Origin: Grifola frondosa
Taxonomy: Eukaryota; Basidiomycota; Agaricomycetes; Polyporales; Grifolaceae
Assembly (NCBI GenBank): GCA_001683735.1
Contig: LUGG01000031.1
Location: 372,001 to 436,000, forward strand
Length of the DNA: 64,000 nt
Direction of reading: 5' to 3'
Of this stretch, positions 1 through 10,778 are shown piece after piece. Numbering within the stretch: position 1 is the first letter of the stretch; every line of letters begins with the position of its first letter. The position numbers and the translations under genes were made by a program. The notes beneath the pieces are model-generated. The model was given only the letters and a program-made list of their open reading frames with translations. It did no database searches and was not told the DNA's origin.

Positions 1-1969
1 TAGCAATCTGGATTAATGAGAGAGTGATATGGTTGGTGGCATATCGTACACATGAACCATTTTGACGTGTGACCTCGAAGACCAGATGTCTTGCGACTGG
101 CCGGAAGATCGGAGGCATTAATATTGAGGTACCCGTGAGCTGGTTGTGGCTCGATTTCGTTCGGAATGTGAAAATTGACACCTAAGAATAGTGAAGATGA
201 TAACCTTCAGTCATATTTAAAAATAGGAGCTCACCGTAATAAAGTTGCCGCATATCATTCACAAATGGCTCGAGAACGAAGTTGAGCTGTTCGAGTGAGG
301 GTTCATCTGGACCCGGGATGACACAGTTTAATATTGTTTCCTCAGCGAGGAATCGTTTCGAGCGTGGGTTGTTGCAAATGGTAATATAAATCGCACCGAC
401 AGAGTGATTGCCGCGCTTTGTACCACGAAACCTGAATGATAGGTATCATTAGATAGACTAGACAGTATTGCAGCGAAATTGTACATTACCAGTCAATATT
501 GAACATAAAAACAAGACCGATTGGAAGCGCTACGAAACGTTGATGGAGCTCGCGTACATCGACATCTTCAATCCCCCATTTACCGCCTTTACGGCGATGC
601 AACCCTGCATGGATGGCTCGCCAACCCCAGCCATCAGTCATGTCATACATACGAAATTGAGGGTTGGTCCAACCCTCCCAGTCTTCTTTCGCTGCAGCGG
701 GAATCGGACCAGGCTCGTCACCGTCTTCCCGCCACTGCGAAAAATCTTTGAGCTTTCTGGGACGCGAGAGAATTCGTTGAAGAGCGGGAAGTGTAGATGT
801 AGTCGGCATGATCTTCATCGGTATCCGCTTCGGCTTTCCGTTTGTCATGACTTTTGTCCTGTATAGCAAGCCGGGACATTCATCTTGAGAGCATTTGGAT
901 GATTGAGCATGTATAATTCTGAAGGATGGTGTCGAAACCAGCAGACGTTGCAAACGAAATAATAGATTATATATTGATCTGGATCGACACCGAGGCGACG
1001 TTCAACGGTGCGCAACGTGCGCGCCATCTTGTCGAGCCCCGGAATATCATAGGGAATGCGGCGGGACATGGATGAGATAGTTTCGAATGAACCCTGAAGC
1101 ATATACTGGACCATATCGTGAGTAGCTCCATGAACGGAGGCTGCAACGAAGGCCTGAATATATGCAGCACGAAGGATCGGGTCCTCGCTGAAAGCTGGTG
1201 GAGATCCATAGGTAGGTGCAGTAGAGAAGCAATCTAGTCCCTTGGAAGCATGAATATCGTCGAATATATCTTCTGCGCCAGCGTACAAGGGGTCATCAGT
1301 GATGTCGAGCTCCAAAGAGGTATCAGAATGCGTAGGACTGGGAGAGCGTGATGCACGTGCATGGTAATTTGGAGGCATAGCTTCAGCTTCAGAAAATGAG
1401 GGAGACGGAGTGCGAGAGTGGCGAAAACTGAGATTTTCTTCAGGGAGGTCAAGTTCATAGTTGTCGTCGAAGTTGTCACCAGTAGGGGTTTGACCTCGAG
1501 AAGCCAGGCCAATATAACCGTGATCAGATATGTCTTCGCCGCCCTCATCCAGAGGCTCCAAGCCAGACTGAGAGTTAGCAAGACCGTTCTCGGGCACTGA
1601 AGTGTCCAGCTGCTGAATGTCGCCAGATGTCTTCTCATCGGCAACAGGTGAAGATCGTTCGCATGAGGTTTCTGTGGCTTCATGGGTAGTCTGTACGTGC
1701 GCTTCATGGTTCGGGTCCATTCTCGCTGCATTGGCGGCATCGTTAGCGGCAAGGGCCAGAGGAGGGGGCTCACGACGTGGTCCAGGGTCGTCTTCATCTC
1801 CAGGGCCAGACAACGTTGTACCGGGATCTTGCTGTGCATGTAGTCTATCATTCCTCAGGTGATTTCGAATGGTCGCATATGTCTGCAAGCCAACAGATGG
1901 GTTGAGTGTACACGAGCGACAAGGACATACACGATGCCGCTGCCTGTCGGGTCTGGGAGCCTTCGGCAT
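1..1969 (-). pseudogene. CACTA/EnSpm-type Tnp2 transposase, 5' part, frameshifted
   Basis: The start codon is at 1969 and the gene runs off the left edge, so only the N-terminal part is here. The first ~330 residues are a Cys-containing head (CPCRSC) and a long Ser/Pro/acidic disordered stretch. The conserved Tnp2 block follows (IIYYFVCNVCWFRHHPSELY, then CPGLLYRTK and, further on, DWEGWTNPQFR). Two short introns restore the frame: about 434-495 (before FRGTKRGNHSVGAIYITICN) and about 180-232. A one-base frame change near 895-903 separates MLN from SSKCSQDEC, so this copy is broken unless the base is an error. Tnp2 proteins are transposases of fungal CACTA-like elements. The terminal repeats were not identified. 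Family call is good; the intron ends are inferred. Confidence 0.78.
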
Positions 1970-2150
1970 AGTGGTGGATTCTCACAGATAGAATATATAT
2001 ATAATAAGCAGGGCCGTAGCTAGCAGAGAGGAAGCAGAATCATGCATATGAAGCAGTGTTAATTACAGTGCAGAGTACTACTCTCGACGTGACTTCGACG
2101 CGTTGACGCGTCTATCACGTGCATGGACGAAACTTTGCCGTCGGGCAAAA

Positions 2151-2241
2151 CCAAGGCAAAATAACCTCAAGAGAATTCACTGGGAAATTGCCAGAAAATT
2201 CAGAATTTCCTTTGAATTTCCTCAGGGCAAAATTTGCCTTA
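2151..2241. repeat. Short imperfect inverted repeat, MITE-like
   Basis: The sequence AAGGCAAAAT near 2152 is mirrored by ATTTGCCTT near 2233-2241. The arms continue imperfectly through CCTCAAGAGAATTC and GAATTTCCTCAGGG. The ~90-bp unit could fold into one hairpin. No target-site duplication was seen, so assignment to a miniature transposon is only a suggestion. Confidence 0.4.
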
Positions 2242-2482
2242 ACATGCAGTGTGCAGCTATCCCTTGTTCTGGCGTAAGCGAGTCGTCCGTATCCATGCAG
2301 ACGACGTCTCGGGTACGCTTCCCAAGAACGGAACTTGACGGGCTCTGCACAGGTGACGGAGAGCGGTCGAATGCAGAATGCGTAGGCGTGTCATCAACGA
2401 GTGTCGCATCAGTATCGTTCGAGGAGTCAGTGCCTCCCTTATCAAAATCGTCGTCTTCGTCTTGAGACGTCAGGAGCGCCAA
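2222..2482 (-). other. Unrecognised open frame, possible exon remnant
   Basis: An 86-codon open frame encodes an acidic, Ser-rich stretch with a basic patch (SPSSSVLGKRTRD). The composition is protein-like and the segment lies between mobile-element remnants. On the minus strand a possible splice acceptor (CCCACAG) lies upstream at about 2500. No domain was recognised and no full gene could be assembled around it. Confidence 0.2.
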
Positions 2483-4650
2483 CTGCGCTGTGTCGACATT
2501 CTGTGGGCGCGCGCACAGGTTCGAGCGCGTTGATCACATTAGATGCAGGCTGCATGGTACGTATGGTGGATGTCTGTCCGCACCTCCGCGATCAGCAGCG
2601 ACGGCACAAAGTGCTCCAACATGCACCGCCTGTTGGCCATGGCGTGTTCGCGTCCGACGGCACAATCACGAGCGGCCCAAGCACATCACAGTCCCACCTG
2701 CTGAAACAAACAGTGGAATCCTAGTGGGAAGAGGCAGCAGTAACAAGAAGTGGGGAGAGTGGACGAGAGAAAACGAGGTGCGTGATGCAGCCTAAGTTGA
2801 GTAAGAGCGTGAGTACGAAACGAAGTTGAACTTGTGCGCTTCGGTCTTAGCGTTCGGTGGCTGCCGCGTCCACTTCCACCTCCACGACTGCCTCCTCCTC
2901 ATAGCCTCGCTGTCATACCTTGGCTCTCGGGCGTGTCTCCGTGACTTCCCACTGTCTACTTGCTGCTGGTCTTGGTCTTGTTGCTGTTAGCCGGCCTTAC
3001 TCAGTTGACCCAATACCTGGTCGTCTGCCATCCCTGCATCCCTACGAGCATACATGCCTGCGCCCGTTGCCCACGGTCCGTACTGCGCTCCTCGCATCCC
3101 CACCTCTCGTCCACGCTCCATGTCTGTGCCCCCACTGCACTGCACTGCACGCCTGTGCCTGTGCTCGTGCCTGCACCCATGCCCGCCCGACTCATCCGCG
3201 CTTACACCCCGCGCGCACCCATCATACATTCCCGCCCTGTGCACTGCACCCCTCGTAGGCGTTAGCATTGATATCATCCGCTATCACGCTATTTGGTGAG
3301 TGTATCATGCCTTGCGCATATCCAGGCAGATGCATCTTAACCAACCCCCCCCCCCCCCCGGGTTCTGCACTGTAGACGAGCAGCCCCGTGCGCGCTGTCT
3401 TTATCGTTCTCGTCGTTCCCGTTCATCGCCTGTCTACCTTCCTAAGACCTGGCACCACGCATGCACATCCCGTGTGCTTGTTCTAGTCCAGCCCGCGTCC
3501 CCGTCCGCATTCGATGAGCGCAGTCCTCAACCCCACGAGTAGAGCCATCATTGTTCGACGTCATGCTGAACTCGCCGAATGCAACCCGGACACCTCATTG
3601 GCCGGCTTCTTCCTTTCCCCCACTAACACAGCTTGAAAGCTGCCATTCGGGCAAGCATTCCATGCGACCCGTATCCACACGTTTTCAACTCCTCGACACA
3701 GACCATCGATTGATGCGCGTCCTGCGCATACCCCATCCTAGACGCGTCTGACCACACGATCAAACCCCCCGCGTGTGTACGATATCTCCGTCGTTCTCCT
3801 CGTTCCCTATCATCACCTGTCCGCCGACCTGAGACCTGGCACCACGCGTCCACGCTACGCCCGTGCACACAGGGTGCGTATGTTTTAGTCCAATCCACGT
3901 TCGCATTTGCGTTCACGTTCTAGTGCAGTGCACTGCAAACGACGGAGGAGAACGAGATCCAGGGCGGCGTCGCGGACGTCGTGTCGCACTTCAATTCGCG
4001 CTTTCGACTCTTACATACCAACCTGTGGTATTCTTACATATGCAGGACCTTACATTCAGCCAATACCTTGCACTGCTGACTGTCGCTGATGCATTCGTGG
4101 TGACGAGTCTGAGAGATGCCATGGCGCTGAGGCCCTGCGCATGATTTGGCGGACACTGCAGTACCCGCCCACGCCTGCCGATACCCCATGCTTTGTGTGC
4201 CCCGCCCACTATTTCGCCCGCTATCTCGCCCCGCAGCAGCCTATGTGCACCTGCAGGAGGCCGTGTAGTCCTACGGTTGCGACTCGCGCTTCACCGTCAC
4301 CAACGCGGCATGTGTCCACCTCTGGCACACTGTCTGAGTTGTATGGAATCTCTTTGTGATCTGTGAGTTCTGATTAGTCTCGGATCAGAGGACCCAGAGT
4401 GACAAGAAGATCCATACAGAATTAAGATGTTCTTATTGGTTTGGACAGTCTGGATTGTCTTAAAATTCTTATGGAATGAGTGCTGAAATTCTGGTCTGGA
4501 TTAGCTGGTTGCTCTGTGCCCTCTGTAATGCTTCTGGACTTGTCTGGACTGTAGATATGTAATAATACATTACCTTGTTCTGGGTTATCTTAAATGTCTG
4601 AATTCCTCTGCTTTTTCTGAGAGATCTTTTTCGTCTTAAATAAGACACTC
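2483..4650. other. Gene-free C/T-rich region
   Basis: Nothing recognisable as a gene was found. The plus strand is strongly C/T-rich, which keeps several frames open by composition alone (for example 2920-3258). A run of 15 C lies at 3345-3359. The only internal structure seen is the diverged duplication listed separately. Confidence 0.5.
3388..3925 (+). repeat. Diverged direct duplication (~130-bp units)
   Basis: The segments at about 3388-3515 and 3783-3925 share an ordered series of matches, including CGTCGTTC, CCTGTC, GAGACCTGGCACCACGC (AAGACCTGGCACCACGC in the first copy), and TTTTAGTCCA with its counterpart TTCTAGTCCA. They are direct repeats about 390 bp apart. No coding potential was recognised in either copy. 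Confidence 0.5.
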
Positions 4651-4700
4651 CAGACACATTCAGACAAATTCAGACGAACTCAGACGAACTCAGACACACT
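4651..4700 (+). repeat. 10-bp tandem repeat, 5 units
   Basis: Five head-to-tail 10-bp units of the form CAGAC(A/G)(C/A)A(T/C)T occupy this interval. The array directly precedes the left half of the interrupted repeat at 4714. Confidence 0.8.
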
Positions 4701-4713
4701 CGAGTTTTGCTGA

Positions 4714-4880
4714 TGAGGGTTCTATCAGTCAATATTATCTCTAAAAGCTGTCCGGTAGCTTCTGCCATCAATCTGGGCTACTGCATTTGAGAGACTCTGA
4801 AACATGCACAGGCCTTGAAAAGAAGGGTCATGCAACTTTGCTGTCTCGGTCGTCATGCACGTTGAGGGGCTCTGTGGGAA
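4714..4880 (+). repeat. Repeat R, left half of interrupted copy
   Basis: This segment matches 28502-28666 nearly base for base, from GAGGGTTCTATCAGTC to GGGGCTCTGTGGGA. The remainder of the same repeat continues at 10181. The differences include CCGCC to CTGCC and ACGCGC to ATGCAC, that is, loss of CpG in this copy. Confidence 0.9.
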
Positions 4881-5298
4881 ATTGTCGGAAATTTCTAAAC
4901 TGCCTTACAAGGGATTAGCCTTGTAATGGCACTTGTATTTAACTTGTAACACCTAAATAAATAACTTATAATAATGGGAACTTGTTGCAACCAGTAATGA
5001 TCAAAAGCCCATTGCAAGACTGTTACAATTGGTTCGGCACATCTCGGCACATTGCAAGCACGTTGCAAGCACTCGACAAGTACTTGTCGGAGTTTGACTT
5101 CAAAAAATTCCTGGTCTTATTGGTAGCAATCTCACACTATTATTGAACTTGTAGGTGTGAATGACATCTATATCATTCTTAAGCCAGTTTAATAATGCTC
5201 ACAGCTCCAGCCTACTATTCTAAACTTTTTTGCATTTAAGAGCAAGCACATGTATAATGAAACAGGCATGGTGGGAATTTTGAGACATGAGTGAAATA

Positions 5299-5324
5299 CT
5301 GTACATTACAGACCAACTCGGCGC
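5299..5324 (+). repeat. Left terminal inverted repeat of the DDE_1 element
   Basis: 26 bp, identical to the complement of 9774-9799. The TA duplication lies directly outside at 5297-5298. Confidence 0.93.
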
Positions 5325-5493
5325 ATCACAGGTCACAAGGACCCTCGACACGCCGGATTTTGGTCAGGTCACAGGTCACAAAGACCTCCGCCGGGTGTGA
5401 CCAACATATCCGTCTGTGGTTGATTTTTCGAGCCTGCGGTGCAGGAATTCAATATATTATATACACTCTATGTTGTCCTCTAGCCTATCTACC

Positions 5494-8400
5494 CTAAGAC
5501 ATCATCTGGTTCATCATCATTGAATCTGACCCATTCAGCATTCTGGTAGTGCTTTGTCGCAACACAACAGCGCTTCCCCTTGGAACTCTCTGCACTTTTG
5601 CTGGAACCATAACTTCTCCCTCGTCGGTATGCTTTTCGAATCCAGGCACTTGCTCATCATCATCAGAATCTGAGTATTGGTCTTCTCCGGCTGTAACCTG
5701 CTTCATGACATTGCGCTTAGTGGACAGCAAGGCCGTCACGGAGGCTAGGCGAGAACTGGAGTCATCATTGAGACCGTCTAGGGTTCTGTCGTTATCTTCA
5801 ACATATGGACCATCTCCGAGGGGTGCTTGTCCATTTTGTCCAGATGTTATCTCTGCATAGAATGCCGGGTCGGTTTGACGCAATGCAAGAAGCTCTTGCT
5901 TGGCAGCCAAACTTGTGAGGCTTTCGTACGATAGGTTGAAATCACCTGCAGCACATAGTCGGAAAGCCTGTTTCGAACCAAGGGTGAGAACGTGGTAACT
6001 AGAACAATGAGTATGCCAACCTGCTTGACAATTGATTCTTTGTTGATCGCGTTGTAGCCGTTAATCAGCCACTGCACCAAGCGGTTTCTCAGAATGCCAA
6101 TGTTCTTTTTTATGTGCACCTCTTTCGCTGAGACACCTCTAGGCAGCTGCTCCAATGTCTCTTCCACTACATCCGAATGTGACGATCTCTTTATGGCAAG
6201 CTTCAAGATCTTTTGGATCCCGACGTCGCACGCTTGAAGCAATGGGGTGCAACCACCTGGTACGAAGATGACGATAATCCATACGTACTTGGTCTTTATC
6301 CACGTTCGAAACTCCAGTGACCGATGGACTGACCAGACGTCAATCATCCAGATGCACTTCTGCAATGGGCGAGATAGACGTGTCTTGTGCTTCTCAAAGT
6401 AGGGAATGAGAATGTTCTCAACGTAGGAGCACATTGTCCTGAATGTTGACCAGTAAGTCTTTGTCCTAGACACTTCGAAGCGGAACCCTAGCTGCTGAGC
6501 TTCAGCGTATCCAGGTGACGTTGGCCGAGGAAGGCTCTTCGTCTCATCAGCGCCTTGATAGATGGTCTGGAAAGGAAGGACCTCGCCACTCATGGAGACA
6601 CCAACCATGATTGTTACGGCGCGCTTTTCATCAGCTCCAACAACAGATACTTGCTTCGAGCCCGTCTTCTCATAGGTAAGTTTGTTCCCTGCTGAGTACA
6701 AGCACTGTGTCTGATCTGAGTTCACAATGAAACAGTCTAGAATGTCTTCATCACGAATTGTCGCTGCGTTTCATAGAAAGAACTTGCGACAGATATCCTC
6801 GTGGTCTTTCGGGAATTTGTGACCTGCGCGTGTACCACGACGTATTGACCAGTCTAGGTGGCATTTGACAAAGCGCCGAACATATTGTTCGGGACACTCA
6901 AAACGCTTGCCCGCATTGTTCTCCTTCTCAAAAACTTCTGGTGCGTGATGAGTTATGAGTGCAATCATGATGCCCCGGATAACTGTGATATCCAGTGCTA
7001 CGCTAGTGTCTCGTAGTTCTTGCAAGTCGTGCATAATAGTCTTGACGAGATCTGGGTATGGAGTCTGGTTTACAGTTAGCTGGGCTTCAGGATTAAACAG
7101 CTGACTTCGCACCAGGATCCCAGAATGAGTGCTATGACCACCCTGTCGATAACGCCGTTCGACAGACTTGAGAACACTATCCTTCCACACCAAGGTGTCG
7201 GTGATGGTCCTATCCTTCCAGTCACTGATTCTCTGTGGTTTTAGGCGATAGAAAACTTTCCCGTGCTGATGTTGGAGGCGATCTACAATATCCTTGGGAC
7301 TCCACGGATACCCGACAGATTTTGCGGCCTCATCGATTATCAACCACAGGTGAGGGGCTTTCCAGTTGACATTTTTCGTTGCAGTCTGAACTTTGGTCCG
7401 CTTACGCCCACATTTAGATGTCTTCTTATCGCATGCTATGTCTTTGAACTCTCGGAACGGTCGTGACGCTTCGGCAACATCAAAATTAGACCCGTGAGTA
7501 TCATGATCTCGAAGGCGTCGCGTCTACAAACACTTCAGAATGATCATTGAGATCAGAAAAATATACTAGCTTACCTTCGTCCGCTTTTTGTGCTTTATGC
7601 CATCTTCATCACGCTCACCAGCTGCAATTTCTGCCTCCCATTTTCGCTTCCTTGATTTGCGCTTATGCAGCATAGCAGCTTCGCATTTTGCAAGCTGTTC
7701 CTTCTCTTCTCGTCTCCTTGCTTCTTCTAATGCATCTATTCGCAGGTCTGCATCTTGTGCGCTTTCTCGATGATTTTGCTCGAGCAACTCTTCCCTCGTG
7801 ACCTTGGTAAAGAAGTTCTTGATTGAAACTGTTTTCAAACGTTTCAGTTTGGGGCTTGATCGTGGTGAGTTTTGATGTTGTTTCATGATAGATGATGCTA
7901 TCCTTTTACCAACGCCCTTCAACGCTGAAACAATGCTACTCCGTGTTGACCTAGATGATGATGACAAGCTTCTGCCGCTCTCGCTCGAGCTACCAGTGGA
8001 TCTGCTACTTTGCTCGGAGTCTTTCGACTGCACATCCCATGAACCCTTTGACTCGGCATAATCTTGCTCGGAATGCTCACTAGATCATGCGATAGGGGAG
8101 TGTCGCTCTGCAGGGGGCATGCCAAGATGGGATAATGTCTGATTCTCGTGTGGCGTTGTGAAGGTGAACGAGAAGTCATTCATGAGGCTGTCAAAGGCAC
8201 CAGGTGAGTCTGAAGTGCACTTCATGCCATATATGAGCAGCATTCTAGCAATGATCACTGATTAAACTCACATATGCGCAATGGACCCGAAGCACATGAA
8301 GCATAAGACGCATGCGTTCGACGGCAATCACAGCAGATTTCGAAGATAGCAGTATAGATTCAGGTATGTAATGATGTCGTAAGGCATTCAAAGACAGAAC

Positions 8401-9559
8401 AGAGCATGAGTGATTGTCGGTTTGTTGTGTAACAGGAACATCACGGTCCACAATCCGTATGATGGCTGGACCATCATTGACAGAGCCAGGATCCCCACAC
8501 GAACCATTGTCGACAGCGCCGGGGTCCCCGCATGCCCGCTTCAACACCAGTGGAGTGCCTCTCGGACCTTGCTTATAATCGGCTTCTGCAGCAGATCACC
8601 GTATCCGATAAAACGCTCCTCGGCATTAAGCACGAAGACCACAAAGTGGTTGCCGTTGACATGTATCAATCCGCCAACTGAATCTAGAAGTCCATGCCCG
8701 AGATCATGTTCGATCTTGCGAAGGTTCGCGTAGCACTTCTTCTCCTCGTAGCCATGTTGATCATCATAGGCCTTGAGCAGGTGATTCGAGAATTCGAGAT
8801 TGACAAGAAGGTGCTGTGAGTCAAAGTCTGTTGTGGTGGAACGGAGCTGATCTTGCATGATAGAGATCTGGTCACTGATATGCACTCCGGACAGCCACTC
8901 ATGCGACAGATAGGTGCATAGAGTTTCTAATCCACGGCGCGCAACTCCTGGACCTATGAGACTCGCCGACCATCTTGTATTCCCCAGTAATTCTAAGATC
9001 TGCTTCTTCAATTCAATACCATCCGTAGACCCCCTTGACTGTGTGTCCATCCAACTGATAGCTTTTTTCCATGCAGCATGGCAGCCTCGTGCTCTGTGAG
9101 CTTCGAGCCAGAACCCGAGACTCCATTTCGAAAGTCTGCGTGCATGATGCTCCTCGCCGGACAGATGGGCGAGAACAAAAGAGCCTACATCTGTAACAGT
9201 GCAAGAGGAGACCATCGCCGCCAGTTTATTGGCAACTTGGACTGGTGGAATGGAAGTTTGGTGAGCAAGGTGAGATCAAAATCATTTTCTGGCGGATCAA
9301 GTGAGAGCCATGCTGATGCTTGTTGGTTGGTATCAGCAACAACTGAGGCTCCATCCGGCAGTGTTGTGAAGCGAAGCAGCCCAGTGACAGAACCTGTAAG
9401 GGGAGGGAGAATCTGTGACCGGATTGTGAAAGGAATGGTGTATTCCGATGGCAGTTCATCACTATACGTCTTTGATGGTGAATTGGTGAGCTCGATTGCT
9501 GAAGATTGAGACGCCATAGTACTTAGTTGGATATGAGTGTAAAGGAGACGTTGTGACAA
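5494..9559 (-). pseudogene. Ulp1-like protease / DDE_1 transposase, apparently one fused reading frame, inactivated
   Basis: Reading from 9559 downward: a ~110-residue head; a Ulp1-like (C48) domain with WLSGVHISD, the His box HVNGNHFVVFVLN, YGDL, and the Cys box QQTDNHSC; a Ser-rich linker; a Lys/Glu-rich coiled coil; then a DDE_1 domain with NSDQTQ, WMIDVWSVH and CTPLLQACDVG as the three acidic positions. Proposed introns: about 8220-8271, about 7515-7564, and one near 5970-6022. Damage: TGA at 8085-8087, another near 6768 just before NAATIRDED (both plausible CGA to TGA), and frameshifts near 9250 and 8550. The two halves lie in one frame across the ~52-nt intron, which suggests a fusion. 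Two adjacent genes is the alternative. Confidence 0.72.
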
Positions 9560-9773
9560 GAGTTATGTATCGATAAGGGCAGACTAATGTAACTATTGTT
9601 ATTGAATTTGACCGAGCTAGCACACTGCCTGCATATACAGATCCGCCGCCGCTCAACAGCTCAACATTGGTCGCGCCGTTTTGGTGACATGCCATTTTTG
9701 AGATATGGTCACAGGTCACACGAAATTGCGCTGCTGCGCCGGATTAGGTACACCAGGTCACAGGTCACAACCG

Positions 9774-9799
9774 GCGCCGAGTTGGTCTGTAATGTACAG
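9774..9799 (-). repeat. Right terminal inverted repeat of the DDE_1 element
   Basis: 26 bp, the exact complement of 5299-5324. The TA duplication follows at 9800-9801. Confidence 0.93.
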
Positions 9800-9860
9800 T
9801 ATTCTAAGTACAAAATTTATCACAGTCTGTCATAATATACTGAGAGTCCTAGATATCAAA

Positions 9861-9942
9861 GCCCTAGTGGTGTAGTGGTCATGTTGCTGGTCAACTTGAT
9901 GTCCATTGGTTAATCGGGTCATGAGTTTGAGTCCCCGTGAAG
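9861..9942 (+). other. tRNA-derived segment (SINE-like head)
   Basis: The interval holds an A-box-like TGGTGTAGTGG near 9868 and a B-box-like AGTTTGAGTCC near 9924, about 55 bp apart, as in a tRNA gene. Stem pairing is poor, so it is not a functional tRNA. It resembles the Pol III head of a tRNA-derived SINE or an old tRNA pseudogene, and it lies within the ~0.8-kb insertion. Confidence 0.45.
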
Positions 9943-10180
9943 TTATCCAATGATCTGATTAAGTGGAACACAATTCCTCATGTAATCATTTTAAAATATT
10001 AAATGATCATCAGATTAATTTGGACTGGTCTTGCGACCCCTTGTGACTGGGCTTGCAAGGGCCTCACAATGGCACTTGTAACAGTATTACAAATTTACTC
10101 CCCGATTACAATGGAAAATTTAAGTTACAGCCTTGTAATGCAAAATAAGACATTACAACTAAATGTGGAAATTTTCAACA

Positions 10181-10432
10181 GATCCACGAGATCTTAGCAA
10201 GTGGCCGGAATGTATATGCCATTTTGACGCAGATGTGTCTAGCCTTGGCTTACTGCATAACCTACTGTTTCGAACTTCTGGCTTCTCATGAAACTTTCGG
10301 ATGATTGTCTTGGATGACTCCTGTGAGTGCAGCCTTTTCATGTTCTGATATAGATTAGCTGCAAGATGGCACCAGCACTGAAAGCAGCAATAATGTAAAC
10401 ATTACAGTTGTGGAAGATGTTTGAATATTTGT
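10181..10432 (+). repeat. Repeat R, right half of interrupted copy
   Basis: This segment continues the repeat interrupted at 4880 and matches 28665-28917. Of 16 differences that I count, 12 are CpG in the 28-kb copy changed to TpG or CpA here. It ends abruptly at GAATATT, where a TGTAACAGG LTR-like sequence begins. The next bases of the intact copy (CCGAGTTGC) are missing. Confidence 0.9.
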
Positions 10433-10778
10433 AACAGGTCGTTACCATTTCCGTGGTTAAGTTCTCAATCGAGGACTTAACTATTAAAAATACTATTAAT
10501 TATGTGTTTCATTTACTTGTATTTATTTAGTATAAAAGTGTGCGAGCAGTGAAGAAAGCACTAGCTTTCTTCACCTTCCTCGAGTACACCCGCACTTTCT
10601 CAAATATAGAGACTGGTGCAATGTACGCGAGGTGTGAGCGTGATAAGCCCCCACCCACATTACACTTTTTCACGTTCCAAGTGGAACTACCACATTTCTT
10701 TCCCCGGAAAGTGCACTTACACCCAACGAGGAAATTTTCACACACCATCGCACACTCCCATCAATCTTCTCTGCTTCT
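10433..10778 (+). repeat. Candidate 5' LTR of the gypsy element
   Basis: It starts TGTAACAGGTCGTTACC exactly where repeat R is broken off, and a TATA box (TATAAAAG) lies at 10531. It immediately precedes the gag frames. The right boundary and primer-binding site were not identified. No matching 3' LTR was found, so the assignment rests on position, the TG start and the TATA box. Confidence 0.5.

Larger units (their letters stand above)
5299..9799 (-). mobile_element. TA-flanked Tc1/mariner-superfamily (DDE_1) element, 4.5 kb
   Basis: Perfect 26-bp terminal inverted repeats, starting CTGTACATTACAGACC, lie at 5299-5324 and 9774-9799. They are flanked by TA at 5297-5298 and 9800-9801, the duplication expected for Tc1/mariner/pogo elements. 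The motif GGTCACAGGTCACA or a close variant occurs twice just inside each end (5326-5339, 5367-5380, 9707-9720, 9756-9769), suggesting transposase-binding sites. The single minus-strand gene (5494-9559) encodes a Ulp1-like domain and a DDE_1 core and is broken by stops and frameshifts, so this copy is inactive. At 4501 bp it is much longer than a typical one-ORF mariner element. Confidence 0.88.
4883..10180. mobile_element. ~0.8-kb inverted-repeat element, split by a nested transposon
   Basis: This DNA is absent from the corresponding point of the intact repeat at ~28666, so it is an insertion. Its left end, TGTCGGAAATTTC, and the complement of its right end, TGTTGAAAATTTC, match at 11 of 13 positions. 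Removing the nested 4501-bp element and one of the two TA copies (4503 bp) leaves about 795 bp. The residue is rich in TTGTAA/TTACAA motifs and holds a tRNA-like segment at 9861-9942. No ORF was found in it, so it is non-autonomous. Only GA is clearly duplicated at the junctions (GTGGGA before, GATCC after), so the superfamily is undetermined. Confidence 0.6.

Noticed and set aside
2920..3299. Overlapping plus-strand ORFs (Pro/His/Cys-rich) in the C-rich region
   Set aside because: All three frames are open together because of C/T-rich composition. No domain, no splice pattern.
4651..4700. Possible CRISPR-like array
   Set aside because: Units are 10-bp head-to-tail without spacers. The genome is fungal, and no repeats in the window have spacer architecture.
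9861..9942. Functional tRNA gene
   Set aside because: A and B boxes are present but acceptor and anticodon stems do not pair. Listed as tRNA-derived only.
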